Of a DNA stretch of 64,000 nt, positions 22,629 to 35,247 are shown piece after piece. A model generated the notes under the pieces. The model ran no database searches and was not told where the DNA came from. It saw nothing but the letters and a program-made list of their open reading frames with translations. Within the stretch, counting starts at the first letter, position 1, and each line of letters starts with the position of its first letter. Source of the DNA: Raphanus sativus (taxonomy: Eukaryota; Streptophyta; Magnoliopsida; Brassicales; Brassicaceae); assembly GCF_000801105.2 (NCBI RefSeq), contig NC_079519.1, forward strand, positions 8,616,668 to 8,680,667. The letters are read 5' to 3'. Both the position numbers and the translations under genes were made by a program.

Positions 22629-23988
22629 GATTCACACGTTTTCGGTGAATAATCGAAGGGAAATCGAAGGAATCGAAGTGGGATGTTCTAGGGTTGGGAT
22701 ACGTTTTCGAATTTAGGGGAAACCGTTTGAGAGAGAGGGGGGGGAGGGAGAAATAGAAATAAAGAATAAAGGGGAAATTGGAGAGACTCCACTTGGTTTA
22801 AATCGAAATTGAGTGGTTATTTGGATTCGGGTTCGAGATGGTTAAAATCGAGATTGGATCGGAGGGTTTAAGTTGGATTGGGGACGGTTAAGTCTAATTT
22901 ATGATCTTTGGTTCGTATTTCAATTCGATTCGGTTTTCCCTCCGGTTAAACTTGGTAAAACCCGTAAATAGTTTACCTTCCTTAGGGTTAACTGTAAATT
23001 CCAGCAATTCGCCATTTTATATTTTTTCTTTTTTGTTTCATGTCTTTCAAAGATTGACCGATAAGGAGGGTGGGTATAAGAGATGATGTCCCACTGAGGA
23101 GTCCGAAGGCATCAATTCACTCAAAGGAACGTTTCCTTTTCCTAGCATTTCTGAACCACCGGTTCTGGTTCACGGGGGATAAACGAAGGATCACAACCAT
23201 TTTATAACAACCAACCACCCAATTGTTTTCCTTTAGAGACCGGTTCAACTTCGGATTATTTCACAAGATTGCATATCCTGTCCCCATGGCAAGGATATTT
23301 TACTCCACATGTCTTGTTAAAGCAGAGAGAAGAGAATCTCAATCTCCCACCATATTTGAACATTGGAGTCCATTCGTCTGATTCTCCAGCAAAACAATTT
23401 CATGGTGTTCGTGTCTATTTCCAGCAACCTGATTTGGCTATGTATCTCTAAATAGCAGTTGAAATGCAATATTAATCGACTGTATTAGATTTCAAAAATC
23501 TACATAATGGATTTGAAAAGTGTTTTAAAGTAGATTTACAACAAAACTTACGCGTTACAACTGTCATTTTCTTAAAATAGAAAGAGGAAGTGAAAAAAAA
23601 AACAACAAATCTTGTGAGTTGTCAACAAAGGCTTGTGTTGTGTCCAGATAAACAAACACTGTCAATTCATATCTCGCCCCTCTATTTTTATTTATATCTC
23701 TTATATTTCTTGTTTTTTCCGTTGTAATTTCACACGGAAATTACCAAAGTTTGTCTCTTTTCTCCTTTTTGTTACCTTTTTCTTTTCGTCACCATTTGTC
23801 ATAGCGGAAACAATAAATAAAGAGGGTTCATAAAATATTTTTACCATGGCCGAACTTGGGGGTGAAAATCGCTATGTGGATCTCACCTTTCTCAAATCCC
23901 CCCAAAAGCCAGCAATCAATTAAATTGTTTTTTTGTTCTTTCTTTTTTTCTTGAAACGATCTGAAAAAGAGGACGCACAGTGAAACTT
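22629..23988. other. Upstream regions of the DUF1985 and MYB genes
   Basis: This is a divergent intergenic region. A purine-rich stretch at 22725-22775 (pyrimidine-rich on the minus strand) is the likely leader of the DUF1985 gene. A 60-codon plus-strand frame at 23269-23451 (LNLPPYLNIGVHSSDSPAKQ) looks protein-like but I do not recognise it. It could be a gene fragment. Confidence 0.35.
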
Positions 23989-25894
23989 ATGATCATGTAT
24001 GGAGGAGGAGCAGAGAAGGAAGGTGGATTGGCCAATCACATGTCAAATGGAGGAGTGACATTGAAGAAAGGGCCCTGGACGGCGGCTGAAGATGAAACAC
24101 TTGCTGCCTACGTTAGAGAGAATGGTGAAGGAAACTGGAACGCTGTTCAGAAAAACACTGGCTTGGCTCGCTGCGGCAAAAGTTGCCGTCTCCGTTGGGC
24201 CAATCACCTCCGACCTAATCTTAGAAAAGGTTCTTTCACAGGAGAAGAAGAACGTCTCATCATCCAGCTTCATGCTCAGCTTGGTAACAAATGGGCTCGC
24301 ATGGCCGCTCAGGTACAAACCAACTAATCTCTATATTTAGAAACTAGCTGTTATTACTCAACCTATACCAAAACTAGAAACTAATGTTTTTTTATTTTTT
24401 GAAATTTTTTTGAAAGTTACCGGGAAGAACAGATAATGAGATCAAGAACTATTGGAACACGAGGTTGAAACGCCTTCAACGCCAAGGACTTCCTATTTAT
24501 CCTCCAGATATCATCCCTAACCATCAACTCCATCCACATCCACATCATCATCATTATCAACAACAAAATCATCATCATCAGCAGCATCAACATCAACAAA
24601 TGTATTTTCAACAACAATCTTCACAACCAAACACACCATCATCTTCTCCTCTTCCATCTCCAACGCCATTACACGCAAACCCCTCCTCATCTTTCACTTT
24701 CCACACCACAAACGCATCAACCGCTTATCTCCTCCATCCTTTAAGCCCTCACACTCCAACCACACCGCAAACTCCTTCTCAACTCTCTTCCACACCGCCT
24801 CCACCGCCATTATCTTCTCCTCTATCTTCTCCTCGAAACAATCAATATCCAACTCTTCCTCTTTTCACCTTTCCAAGTTCCCAAATCAACAGCAACACCA
24901 ATTTCACTTTCCCTAGACCACCGCCTCTCCTCCAACCGCCATCATCGCTCCTCGCCAGACGCTACAACAATTCCAACACTCCTCTCAACTGCATCAACCA
25001 CGTTTCAACCGCACCATTTTCACCTGTTTCTAGAGACTCTTACTCTTCATTTCTAACACTACCTTACTCTTCCCCTACTGCTCAAACCGCTAATTACCAT
25101 AACACTAACAACAGTTACTCTTCATTCTCTTTAAACCCTTCACCTTCTTCTTACCCTGCAACAACTTCTTCCCCAAGCTTTCTTCACTCTCATTACACTC
25201 CTAATTATTCTTCCACCTCCTTTCACAACAACCCGGTTTACTCCATGAAACAAGAGCTCTCTTCAAACCAAATCCCCCAGATAAGTGTCTTTAATAATGT
25301 CAACAACTTCACAGACAATGAGAAACAGAACAATACCAATCTTCACAGAAGCATTAGCTGCAGCCTCTTGGAGGATGTCCTCGAAGAGGCCGAGGCTCTA
25401 GCCAGTGGAGACGGAGACCGACCTTCAAAACGGAGACAACTCACTGCTTCTCCTCCTAACCACCACGACAACAATAACAACGATAATGATAATTTCTTTT
25501 CAGTTAGTTTCGAACAATATGATTCTTCTGAAAACATATGTTCCTTACAAGGTAAATTAAAACTAAAAACTTCACCTACACTTCTCTCCGTTTAAATATT
25601 TTTATTTATTTTTATTATTGAAACGCAGATTTGAAACCAAAGGAAGAAGAATCCCTTCAAATGAACACAATGCAAGATGACATAGCTAAACTTCTTGACT
25701 GGAGAAGTGATAGTGTAGAGATTTCTAATGGGCAATCATCTGTTGTCACTGACGACAATCTTGTTCTTGATGTTCATCAATTGAATTCACTATTCCCGGC
25801 TGACTCAACGGCCACCGAAACAAGGACCAACGACGAACAGAACAATAATAACAACATTAACTGCTCATGGGACAATTTGCATGGAATTAGCTAG
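23989..25894 (+). CDS. MYB120: R2R3-MYB transcription factor, MYB120-like (GAMYB-like subgroup)
   Basis: Exons 23989-24312, 24417-25551 and 25629-25894 give a 574-residue protein. The ATG at 23989 is chosen because MIMYGGG matches the start I recall for Arabidopsis MYB120. R2 is at residues about 27-77 ([20 protein letters not shown]) and R3 at about 80-130, completed across intron 1 by [19 protein letters not shown]. The subgroup tail [11 protein letters not shown] follows. Beyond it is a long His/Gln/Asn/Ser/Pro-rich activation region, then the conserved [20 protein letters not shown] and LLDWRSDS motifs. In Arabidopsis MYB97, MYB101 and MYB120 act in pollen tubes and control sperm release into the embryo sac, in the nucleus. 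A miR159 complementary site at 25252-25272 lies in exon 2. The frame is intact. Confidence 0.95.
25252..25272 (+). promoter_or_regulatory. miR159 target site in the MYB coding sequence
   Basis: The 21 nucleotides match 18 of 21 positions of a perfect complement to miR159a as I remember it. Differences are at site positions 1, 9 and 16, and the central AGCTCTCTTC core is kept. It encodes QELSSNQI, the place where GAMYB-family genes carry their miR159 site. This supports microRNA cleavage restricting expression to the male gametophyte. Confidence 0.8.
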
Positions 25895-27404
25895 AAAAAG
25901 TCTGCAGATCAAGTTCAAAAAACTAAGGAAGACCAAAGTCTTCGATCGTTGATTGTATTATACCATTAAAAAGTTAACTTGTATTTGTTGGAAATCATTT
26001 GTTTTCTGTGTAATGCTATTTGATCCCTTACTTAATTGTGATTATGGATACGTTCATGTATTGTTTTTTTTTTTTTTTTTTTTTGCTAAATAGGTTTATG
26101 TATTGTTCTTTAAACTCCATATTATTCACTACTTTTCTTTCATTTATGCCAAGGATATACAAATCATTAAGCACAGCCACAACTACACTTTTAAAAAGAA
26201 CATCATGTTTTCCTGCACTATGTGCAGTAATAAAATTTTAAAATTTAAATTATTGATATTTTTTTAAAAATAATCTTACTAATACTTTATTATAATTTTG
26301 ATTTCATCAAAAATAGAAATTTTGTTTATTTAAAATTATAATCTTAGATATATTTTTTTATTTATGTTGGTTAAATATATTAAATCAACTTGCAAAAAAT
26401 TAATAAAAATTGATATACAATTTATAATCATCAAAAATAAAACTAAGCAATATTTATAAAATTTGTAGATATATAAATGAAGCTAATGATTTTAATATTA
26501 AAATTTGATTTTTTTAGAAAAAAATTAAAACAAATTGAAAATTTTAATAATACAAATTTCATAATAATAAAAATAGAACTAAATAATATTCTGTAATTTT
26601 TAATGTCATATTTGAATATATTTATTTTAATGATGGTGGGATAAGTTATTATTGTTGACAAAAAGTATGAATTATTACTATATTCTAAAAAACTTACCAA
26701 AACTATAAATCAATATTAAATATAATGTACAAGTTATTAGCGTATTATAAAAAAATTCCAATAAATAAATCAACAATTAATGAAATTGTCCATGTCATAT
26801 TTAAGCATAAACCATGTCATCAATTTTAATAGCCATAATATATTTCTTTTATGAAAATGATTGTAGAGAATATATGTGTTAAATCAATTTCTAATGTTAT
26901 TTGCGAAGAGATTTTTCGAAATCCAGCACTCACGTTAAAAGTTAGAGCGTTGAAGTCAATGATAACCTTAATAAAATTTTATATAATTAAAAATTAATTT
27001 ATATTAATCAGATTAATGTTTTAAAAAATAAGATAATTCTTATATATTGTGGTGTTATCATAAAATGATTATCTTTTGTTATATAAGTTAAAACAAGATA
27101 TAAACAATTTAATTATATCTAAATTATTATTTTTGAATTTATTATATAGTTAAAAACGAATTAATATTAATAATATTAATTATTTTTAAAATAAGATACT
27201 AATTATATACTGTGTTGTTATCTGAAAAATAATTGTTTCTATATAAAAGTTAAAAATTAAGATATAATATATTCTATATTGTTTAGTCATATTTTATGCT
27301 TAATTATTAATATTAACATTAGTAAATAATTTTAGTTTTATCATTATCTTGAAAATAATTAAAATATTATAAGACAATATCATAGTCAAACTTATACACT
27401 ATAA
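25895..27404. other. Very AT-rich intergenic DNA
   Basis: No gene. The first few hundred bases are the MYB 3' region. A T run at 26063-26084 belongs to a small duplication-flanked insert (26054-26107). Confidence 0.5.
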
Positions 27405-28347
27405 TCTAGTACTATTAAAGTATTACGTATATTTATTATATTAAAAGAGAAGTCATGACTTATTTCATATGTGATATCTAAAATAGACCATCTACTAATA
27501 AGTCATTAATTAAAATATAATTATCATTTAATTTTACAGTATATTTATGTAACTACTTTAATCATAATATTTTTATATCTTTTCATTTAAAAAAAATTCT
27601 GTTGAAAAAGATAATAACAAGATCTAAGTGATTAAATTTGATGTAAAAATTTTCGCTAATTTCGTAATTAATACTAAAATATCGTTATACATTAATATGT
27701 ACTCAAATATCATTTATAAAACGAAAAATAAAAATTCTAATCCATTTTTATTTATTTAATAATCATAATATTTCAAATTAAAATAATTATTATACTGAAC
27801 TAAATAAGATAAAATTATATTAAATTATTTTATTAATATATTTAAATTTCATAAATATAAATACAGATTTTAAAATAATATAGTATGTTGGTAAAACGGG
27901 TTTAATAAATCATATAATACATGTCTACAAATTAACATATCTTAAACATACATATATAATAATATATTTTATTTTTGTTAAAAGCAATATATTTTCTAAA
28001 ATGAATAAACATAAAATTGCTAAAATGTAATCTAGTCTTTGAAGTGGGGGTAATAATTTAACATAAACTAAAATACAAATTAATTTTTCCATAATATATG
28101 CTTACTATTTTGATAATCAAATGCAAATTCAGTATGATAAATATATATAAAAATGATAAATATATGTGACGGTCTGAATAATTGATTAATTACGACATGT
28201 AAACTATAAAATTGTTGTATTTTAAATAATTATATAAACTTTTAAATATATAACTAAAGTAAATATATACCACCAATCTAAACAGATATCTACCAATATA
28301 TATAAATGAAATGAATCATCTGCGCGGTTGCGCGGATCATAGTCTAG
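27405..28347 (+). mobile_element. Candidate non-autonomous Helitron
   Basis: The 3' end is good: a GC-rich stem-loop (about CTGCGC-GGTT-GCGCGG, 28320-28335) stands 8 bases before CTAG at 28344-28347, followed by host T. The proposed 5' end TCTAGTACTATTAAAG at 27405 follows an A and resembles the 5' end at 37633, but is less certain. Another 5'-like string starts near 27437. No coding capacity. Confidence 0.5.
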
Positions 28348-28683
28348 TGTTTATATTATATTTGGTTTTGTAATATTATATATATATCACATAAGAGTAG
28401 AATGAATCATTTATCTTTTACAATAATAAAATTTTAGGACAATCAGAATCACTTATTGTGATAATTTCTCAAAAAGTTTACAAAAGTTTCAAAATTAATA
28501 TATACTATTATTTGCGGAATAATATTTTCGCTCTCAGTTTAAATAAATAATGAAGCTATATTTGTTAGTATATAATTAACCGTAAATTAAAAAAAAATTC
28601 ATTAGTTTGGTATTCATCATTATTTAAAATATTCTTTATTATATTATCTAAAATTATTTTACTTCATAATATTTTTAAATAAA

Positions 28684-28714
<31 letters not shown>

Positions 28715-30813
28715 GAATATTTCAAGTTTAGTTTACGTAAAAATATTTTTTATTAATACAAATATTGAATATAAAAATTAATAGTTAGTTAATTATAAAA
28801 TATTTCAAACTCTTTTTATGGCTTTTTTTATTGTTAAACTCTTTTATTTTAAGTTTTCAGTAACTTAGTATAAATATTAACCTAGCTTTTAAGATAATTT
28901 TACATTTGTTAATTTTTTTTTGTATTGATTTTTATTTTATTTGTACATATATGATTATTTGGAAAGTTTTTTTTAAACTTATTTTATTTTTTAAAAAATC
29001 CATATATTTAGTGTATAGATCAAGTTAATTATTTGTAAGAGATTTTTTCTTTGTTTAGCTTATTTGATTTTCAATTTATTTCAGAGAAATAATTATTTTT
29101 TAGTTTATATTTAATCATATCAAATTTGAATGCTGATTTGGTATATTACTAATGTTATTTGCAAATTTCATGTGGACACTTTAAATGTAGCTTGAATTTG
29201 AAACCATATATTTACTTTAGATTCTTATTTTTTTTGTCAGAGTGCTTTAGATGCATATTGTCTTTATTATTTGAAATTCTTGTATTCTTTAGGAATTTTT
29301 TTTTGTTAGTAAATTTAATGTTAATCTTCCAAAGATTTTTTTACATATCGAATTAATTCCTTTGATGATTTTGAATTTTCACTTAATTTAAAATTTATTT
29401 CATTTTTATTTTGAAAGAAACACTATTAAAACCGTTCAAAATTATAAAATAATAAATAAAATTGTGATTTTCAATATTTTCTTGGTGATATAAAATAATA
29501 TGTGGGACACTTTCAGTTGTTCAAAAAAAAAGTGGGACACTTTCAATGATTTTAAATCATCATCTTATTTGTAATATATGTTGTTTGTGAACCTTTTATT
29601 TTAAATATTTATTGAAAACCTTTTATTTTTAAATTAATTATTAATTTTGTCAATTTTTTATTTACAATACCTTTTGATAATTTATAATAGATAATTCTCT
29701 TACTTTTTAAATTTATTGTATATGATATTGATTTATATTTTATTTTAAAAAATGATTTTGGTAATATTGACATTTTGAAACATTATATTAAAATGTCATT
29801 CTTTTGTAATATGACTGATGATTTTAAATCCTATGTGGAGCTGTCAATGGTTTAGTTTAATAATTTGTTTAATTTAATACTTGCTTATTTGTATACATTT
29901 TTTAAAAACACTACTCTATAGGTACAATATCTAAAATTTCAATATGTACAATGTGTAAATTTTCCTTGAATTTACAAAAACTTTACAATGAAAATATGAT
30001 TATTATATACTTATTATGTGTAGATATGTACTTGAAATACTTTTATTTGATTATTAAAATGCATATATGACATTATAATATCTAAATTTAAGTTTGAATA
30101 ATATTATATATTTTGTTAGATATAAGAAAAAGAGAAAATATTAAAATTTTAAAAATATTAATATAATATTCCACATTTTTATTAATATATTATTAATAAT
30201 AATTAATAAAATAAATACTTATTAATATAATAGTATTATTATTATATTATTAATATTATTATTATATAATATATTAATAAAACTATTTTTTAAAGAATAT
30301 TTTATTCATATATTTTATTAATATAATATTCATATAATATATTTCAAATATATTTTAAAAAAATCAAATTATAATAATCTTATATTTTATTAATATAATC
30401 TTTTAAAATGCTTTTTGATAAACTCGTGTGAAGTCATATTTAAATTTACATGTTATGCTAAAATCTTTAGGAGAAAATTAGAAGAAAAGGAAATTTAGAA
30501 CTTTGATTTGTCACAATAGGATTTTTTGTAAGATTTTTGTCCCATTAAATTTAAATTATTGTTAATATGATTATACACTTAGAATAATTGAAATTTAATT
30601 TGATTAAAATATATATTATTTGTTAATAAAACGTTATAAATAAAAAACAAGGCAAAATATAAAAAAGGGAAAACACGGGTAACCTAAATTTTGCCTTCTT
30701 CTATCCTAGGTTGCATGGCATCGGAAACAAATACGTGGAAACGAAACATTGTGGAAACGCGATTTTTAAATTTTGTAAGAATAGAAATGAACGTTTATAA
30801 ATATATATGTAAT

Positions 30814-30849
<36 letters not shown>

Positions 30850-32403
30850 GAATGGTTAACAATTATTTTCTTCTGTCTAGTCTATATCTAAGAATATAAA
30901 TTAACAAATAAAAATTTGTGTTAGATATACAAAAAATAAAATAAATAACAGTTACGCATCAAAATCATATTAAAATTTTAAAATAGTAGATATCTAATAC
31001 TTAAATATTAAATAGCTTAACTCAAATTAAAGGCACAAGTTACAAATTTTGTTTTAAAAAATTTCCTTCACATTTCCAAAAAAAATCACAAGTTTCTAAA
31101 GTGGAAACGCAAGTTTCTATTGAGTTTTCAAAATGAAATAAAATAAAAACGATTTTCTAATGAGTTTCTATGAGTTTCTGAAAAATTTCTATTCCGAAAC
31201 GTTTCCAAAATGTGAAACACAGCTTATTCTAAGTTTCCATGCAATCTAGCTTCTACCCTCTTCTTCGCTAAGATCTTTCTCTTCTCTTCAATTGTGATTC
31301 TTTTTCTTCATAGAGTTAAAATATGTCGTCTCTGTTTTTTGTTTTTTGTTTTTTTCTTCTCTATTTTTCTTCATATATTTTTTTTGGTCGGCTCGGTTCT
31401 GTACGGCATCATCAATTTCATCAAAATCCTAGGATTCTTCACACGTGGTATGTGTTTCATTCTATAGATTAATTTTTAAGATTTGATTTGTATCTTAAAC
31501 CTAGGCAGAGGTTTGGCATACCAGCTCTTTTGGGAAAGGTCATCGATGGTGTTTAACATGTACACCAAAAACATTAACAAACTTGGAAACCAATTATATT
31601 TTTCAAAAAAAAAAAAACTTGGAAACCAATTATATCTCTCTCTAATGTATTAATAAGTAATTAAAGAGTTTTGGAAATTCCAAAAAAATGAAGATAATTG
31701 CAATGTGGTGATGATCTTAAGTCCTGTCACTATAATTCACAGTATGAAAACTTTTCAACCCGGACTTGCAAAAACTCAATATAATAAAGTTATTAGGATT
31801 TGAATCCTGGTCATTAGAAAATAGGGGCGGATTCAAGTGGAATGGGGGGTGTAGTCGGTGCCCCACACTCCTTTTGTTTTTTTCCTTAAGTAATTCAACT
31901 AAATTTTTTATATATCCCTAGTTTATATATCTTTTTCAATAAGTGTCCTATACTAAATGCTTTGTTGGATCTGTCCCTATTAAAAAATTAACATTTCGGC
32001 ATCGCAATAGATAAATATTCGATACGTGATTACACGTGACTAGTGTAGACTACTTATGAGAATGATACATCTGTATAATTCAATATATATTGACTTACGC
32101 TTAATTTGGGGGTATGGGCCGTATGTCTATTAAGCTAGGTCGATAAAACACCTTTGCACCATGCCTTGAGGTGCACAAACCACTTTACAAATTACCAAGT
32201 GCAGGCCATCACCTTTTGTGAAACATTTTCAGATTTCAAGATTTTTTTATATACGCCCATTTGAATAATAAAAATAACATCAAATGAAGAAGAAAGTAAA
32301 GGTAAAACAAATCATATTACTTTGAGAAGAAAGTAAAAACACTCTAGCAACATCGAAATAAATATCGACTCCAAAGCCGCACACACGATTCAATACTGAC
32401 TAA
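28348..32403. other. AT-rich intergenic DNA with microsatellites
   Basis: No gene recognised over 4 kb. (AT)n lies at about 28688-28712, and (CA)n followed by (TA)n at about 30812-30848. Two duplication-flanked poly-A inserts lie at 29502-29545 and 31581-31635. Confidence 0.5.
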
Positions 32404-33284
32404 TTAAGCATCACAATTGGTTTGAGAATCACAAGGTGGATCAAAGACGCTAAAAGCTCTATAAGCAGAAATAACAGAGAGAAATAAGAAGGAGAAGAGA
32501 ACAAAGACATGAAGCCCCAAAGCAATTGTGAGTTTTGAACAGAAGTGTGGATAAGAAGAACAAACTTCACTCCATGTCACTGTTTTGTCTCCTTTGTTAA
32601 GCAAATACACTATCTCTGTTGCTCCTGCTACCGATGTTGTCATCAAATAAGCTAAGACCTTTACACACACAGAATTGTTCACTTATAAGAAATCGAATAC
32701 TAGACTGTATTAATGACTGGGAGAAAAAAAGAGCAGAGAAATTAGATTTAAGAAGTGGAAAAACCTGGTCAGGGACAAAGAAGAGCCAAGCTTTGGAGAC
32801 TAAACATGCGACCCATGAAGAAATAGTAGAGAGCAGAGCATAAATACCACATATGGCACTAACACCAACCATATATCTGCAGGTAGCAAATCAATTAAGT
32901 CTAAATAACAAACTAAATAATAATAAAGTTGCCATAGTGAAAAATGAAAGAAATCAAAGAGTACAGTTGAGAGTCATGACGGAGTATACTTGATAAGAAC
33001 TAAATAATAATAATAATAATAATATGAATATGAATATCACTCCAAAAATGAAAGAAATTAAAGAGTATATACTTGAGACCCATGATGGAGTTGTAGTCTA
33101 GATTGCCATAGTCAGGGTTGGATTGGTGAATAGTGACGGTTAACCAGATGGTTGCAACACTGACAGGAATCACACTTAGCCTCAGACATGAATCTATGAG
33201 CTTCAGAGACATAGAAGCTTCTTGTGGTTGGAGTTTTGAAAAAATGTTTCTCTCTCCTTCTCTTGTGTTGATGGTGTGTCTCAT
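32404..33284 (-). CDS. CASP-like (UPF0497) four-helix membrane protein
   Basis: Exons on the minus strand are 33073-33284, 32765-32876 and 32404-32658. Splice sites are GT-AG and 193 codons end in TAA at 32404-32406. The 192 residues contain four predicted membrane helices, at about 34-52, 68-90, 108-127 and 150-173. TM1 carries the conserved Arg ([16 protein letters not shown]). The second extracellular loop has [16 protein letters not shown] and CASP-like proteins are plasma-membrane scaffolds; the founding members organise Casparian strips. The start is the ATG at 33282-33284; a later in-frame ATG (MSLKLIDS) is an alternative. It lies where I recall a UPF0497 gene in the syntenic Arabidopsis region. 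The subgroup is uncertain. Confidence 0.85.
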
Positions 33285-33630
33285 ATCTGTTTGGATCTCA
33301 AAATCTATGTTCCTTTTTTTGGGAGAGGATGAACATGAAAATAAAATATATGTAGATATGTGTGTTTTATAGTCACATGAGAAATAAGAACAAATCATAA
33401 TAGATACAAACAAAGGTTGCTTTCTCTTCTTTTCCTGTCCAATTTTTTATTTTACCTCCTTTCATCGTTATTAACCTTAGGAAACCGGGTGAAAAGAGAT
33501 GTAGTAAAAAAAAAAAAAGAGGTGTAATTTTCTTTGACAATGTGAAGATAAGAAAAACATACAAATGTGAACAGGGTTTTAACCTTAGTTCTTTTATATT
33601 TATATTTATATTTATATTTGTTTTCTCTTT
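33285..33630. other. Upstream region of the CASP-like gene
   Basis: No gene. It holds a T/A hexamer run (TATATT)n at about 33595-33620 and an A tract at 33508-33520 between two AAGAG(A/G)TGTA copies. Confidence 0.4.
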
Positions 33631-33648
33631 AAAGAGTGACACCGAAGT

Positions 33649-34292
33649 AGCAGAAATGACTTAATTTTCAATGGACTTCGTTGGTCCCCTGAAGAAATAG
33701 TTGCTAAGGCAAAAAAGGAAGCTTCCGAATGGTATCTGGCCCAAATTGTGGAAAAAGAAGCTATGGAGGAGAGCGCCTGTAATATGGTGCCAAAGCGGCG
33801 GGTTTGGAAACCTCCACCTGTTGGATGGTCGATGTGCAATGTAGCGTTTGAATGGGACAAAGAGGCTGCTATTTTGGGTGTTGCGTGGGTCCTAAGAAAC
33901 CACAGAGGAGTCGTGCTAATGCATAGTAGACGTGCCTTTTCTTTTATTTCGAGTCTAGAGGATGCGAGGTTCATCACTGCGCAATGGGCTATGGAGAGTA
34001 TGACAAGTTTACATCTCAACAGAATCATCTTTGCAGGTGATTTTAAAGAGTTGTTTCTAGCGATGAAGAAACCTCATCTCTGGCCAGTGATCAGATTTCA
34101 AACGGATGAATTGAGCAGACTTTTGGCGTTGATAGAGGAGTCTCAGTTGTTGTGGGTTTCACCAGGGGAAAATAGAGGGGCGGCTTTCATTGCTCAAAGC
34201 GTAACGAGGCAAAGAAGATTTCAATCTTATGTGGCCAATGGTCATCCGGAATGGCTCTTTGAATTCTTTGTTAATGAAAGCAGGGCCCTCTG
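33649..34292 (+). pseudogene. LINE ORF2 C-terminal fragment (RNase H-like)
   Basis: From 33649 an open frame encodes the end of ORF2: RNDLIFNG, then GVAWVLRNHRGVVLMHSRRA, and at the end FQSYVANGHPEWLFEF before a stop at about 34290. This is the same family as the RNase H tail at 11438-11950 on the minus strand. There is no start codon of its own, since the element is 5'-truncated here. Confidence 0.8.
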
Positions 34293-34362
34293 ATTTTTGC
34301 TTTGTTGTGTCCTTCTGTGTCTGTTACAGAAGTGGAGTGAGTTTGAACTCTTGGAAGGTTGT

Positions 34363-34710
34363 TGATGTAGATAGATATTTGGAAATATTCTAAATATCTT
34401 ATTATTGATTTTATTAATTATTTAGATAATTATTTCTAATGTTTTAGGGTTTTATGGCTTTCTTATATATAGCCGTCTAGGCTTAACATTGTATTCAGTT
34501 TATGAGTTTATGATTGATTAATAAAATTGAGAGTTCTCTCTTTGTTGTTCCTTGTTTTCGGTAGATCATTGGTGATCTCAACGAATTTAAGAAGACATTG
34601 ATCTTAGGCATTCTTAGACTAAATAAGATCTTTGTGATTATCCTAGTTTTCCGGGTATTCTCAGAATCAACGGATCTCTAGTCCTATCCTTTAAGGCTTC
34701 CGCTACATCA
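34363..34710 (+). repeat. 5' LTR
   Basis: 348-bp LTR bounded by TGATGTAG and CTACATCA. The transcription signal is probably TTATATATAGCCGTCTAGGC near 34464. Confidence 0.93.
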
Positions 34711-34727
34711 GTTTGTATCAGAGCCGC
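34711..34727 (+). other. Primer-binding site
   Basis: TTGTATCAGAGCC directly after the 5' LTR differs by one base from the TGGTATCAGAGCC complement of plant initiator-Met tRNA. Confidence 0.75.
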
Positions 34728-34767
34728 GTTTCTTTGATTTCTCAATCGAAGAACGATTCTGGATGTC

Positions 34768-35247
34768 ATGGTGAGTATTAGCATCTATCCTATCTTGGAC
34801 GAAAGTCCTTTTGTTGAGAGAGAAGAGAACCATGAGATCTATCGAGAGATTTATGGTGATCCGATCTACGATATCTATGAAGATGATGTCTGTGTTGTCC
34901 GTGCAAAATTCGGGCGAGACGAGTTCTGTGCAAAACTCGGGCAGGACGAGATCCGTGCGAAATTCGGGCAAGACGAGTTCTACGAAGATTTTGTGAATTT
35001 TTTTGATAATCTGATGCGTGCAAATCTTGTGCAAAAACGGATTTATGAAGATTCAAGTTACAAACAGATCCGTGTGAAATTCGTGCAAAACATGCTATTG
35101 AAGATTCGAGGAAGAATTTTTATTGGAAAGAGTTTTGGATTCAAAGAGTACGATCAAGATTCGAGGACGAATCTTCTCCAACCCGGAGAGAATGATGTAG
35201 ATAGATATTTGGAATATTTCCAAATATCTTATTATTTATTTTATTAA
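34768..35247 (+). CDS. Short ORF of the TRIM-like element with tandem repeats
   Basis: From ATG 34768 about 159 codons run through the interior and into the 3' LTR. The acidic N-terminus (YPILDESPFVEREENHEIY) is followed by three tandem units of about 30 bp at 34898-34985, each coding a version of AKFGQDEF. No gag zinc knuckle, protease or polymerase. Probably not functional, or a remnant of the autonomous parent. Confidence 0.4.
   Translation: MVSISIYPILDESPFVEREENHEIYREIYGDPIYDIYEDDVCVVRAKFGRDEFCAKLGQDEIRAKFGQDEFYEDFVNFFDNLMRANLVQKRIYEDSSYKQIRVKFVQNMLLKIRGRIFIGKSFGFKEYDQDSRTNLLQPGENDVDRYLEYFQISYYLFY

Noticed and set aside
23090..23120. Hammerhead-ribozyme-like string (CTGAGGAGTCCGAAGG)
   Set aside because: Resembles a hammerhead core only partly; the CUGANGA and GAAA core and three stems could not be built.
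28688..30848. Microsatellites as possible CRISPR or satellite arrays
   Set aside because: Simple dinucleotide tracts without spacers; ordinary for plant intergenic DNA.
32597..32872. Minus-strand 91-codon frame as a separate gene
   Set aside because: It is exon 2 of the CASP-like gene read through its intron.
33373..33642. Minus-strand 89-codon frame upstream of the CASP-like gene
   Set aside because: Built from the T/A hexamer repeat and promoter sequence.
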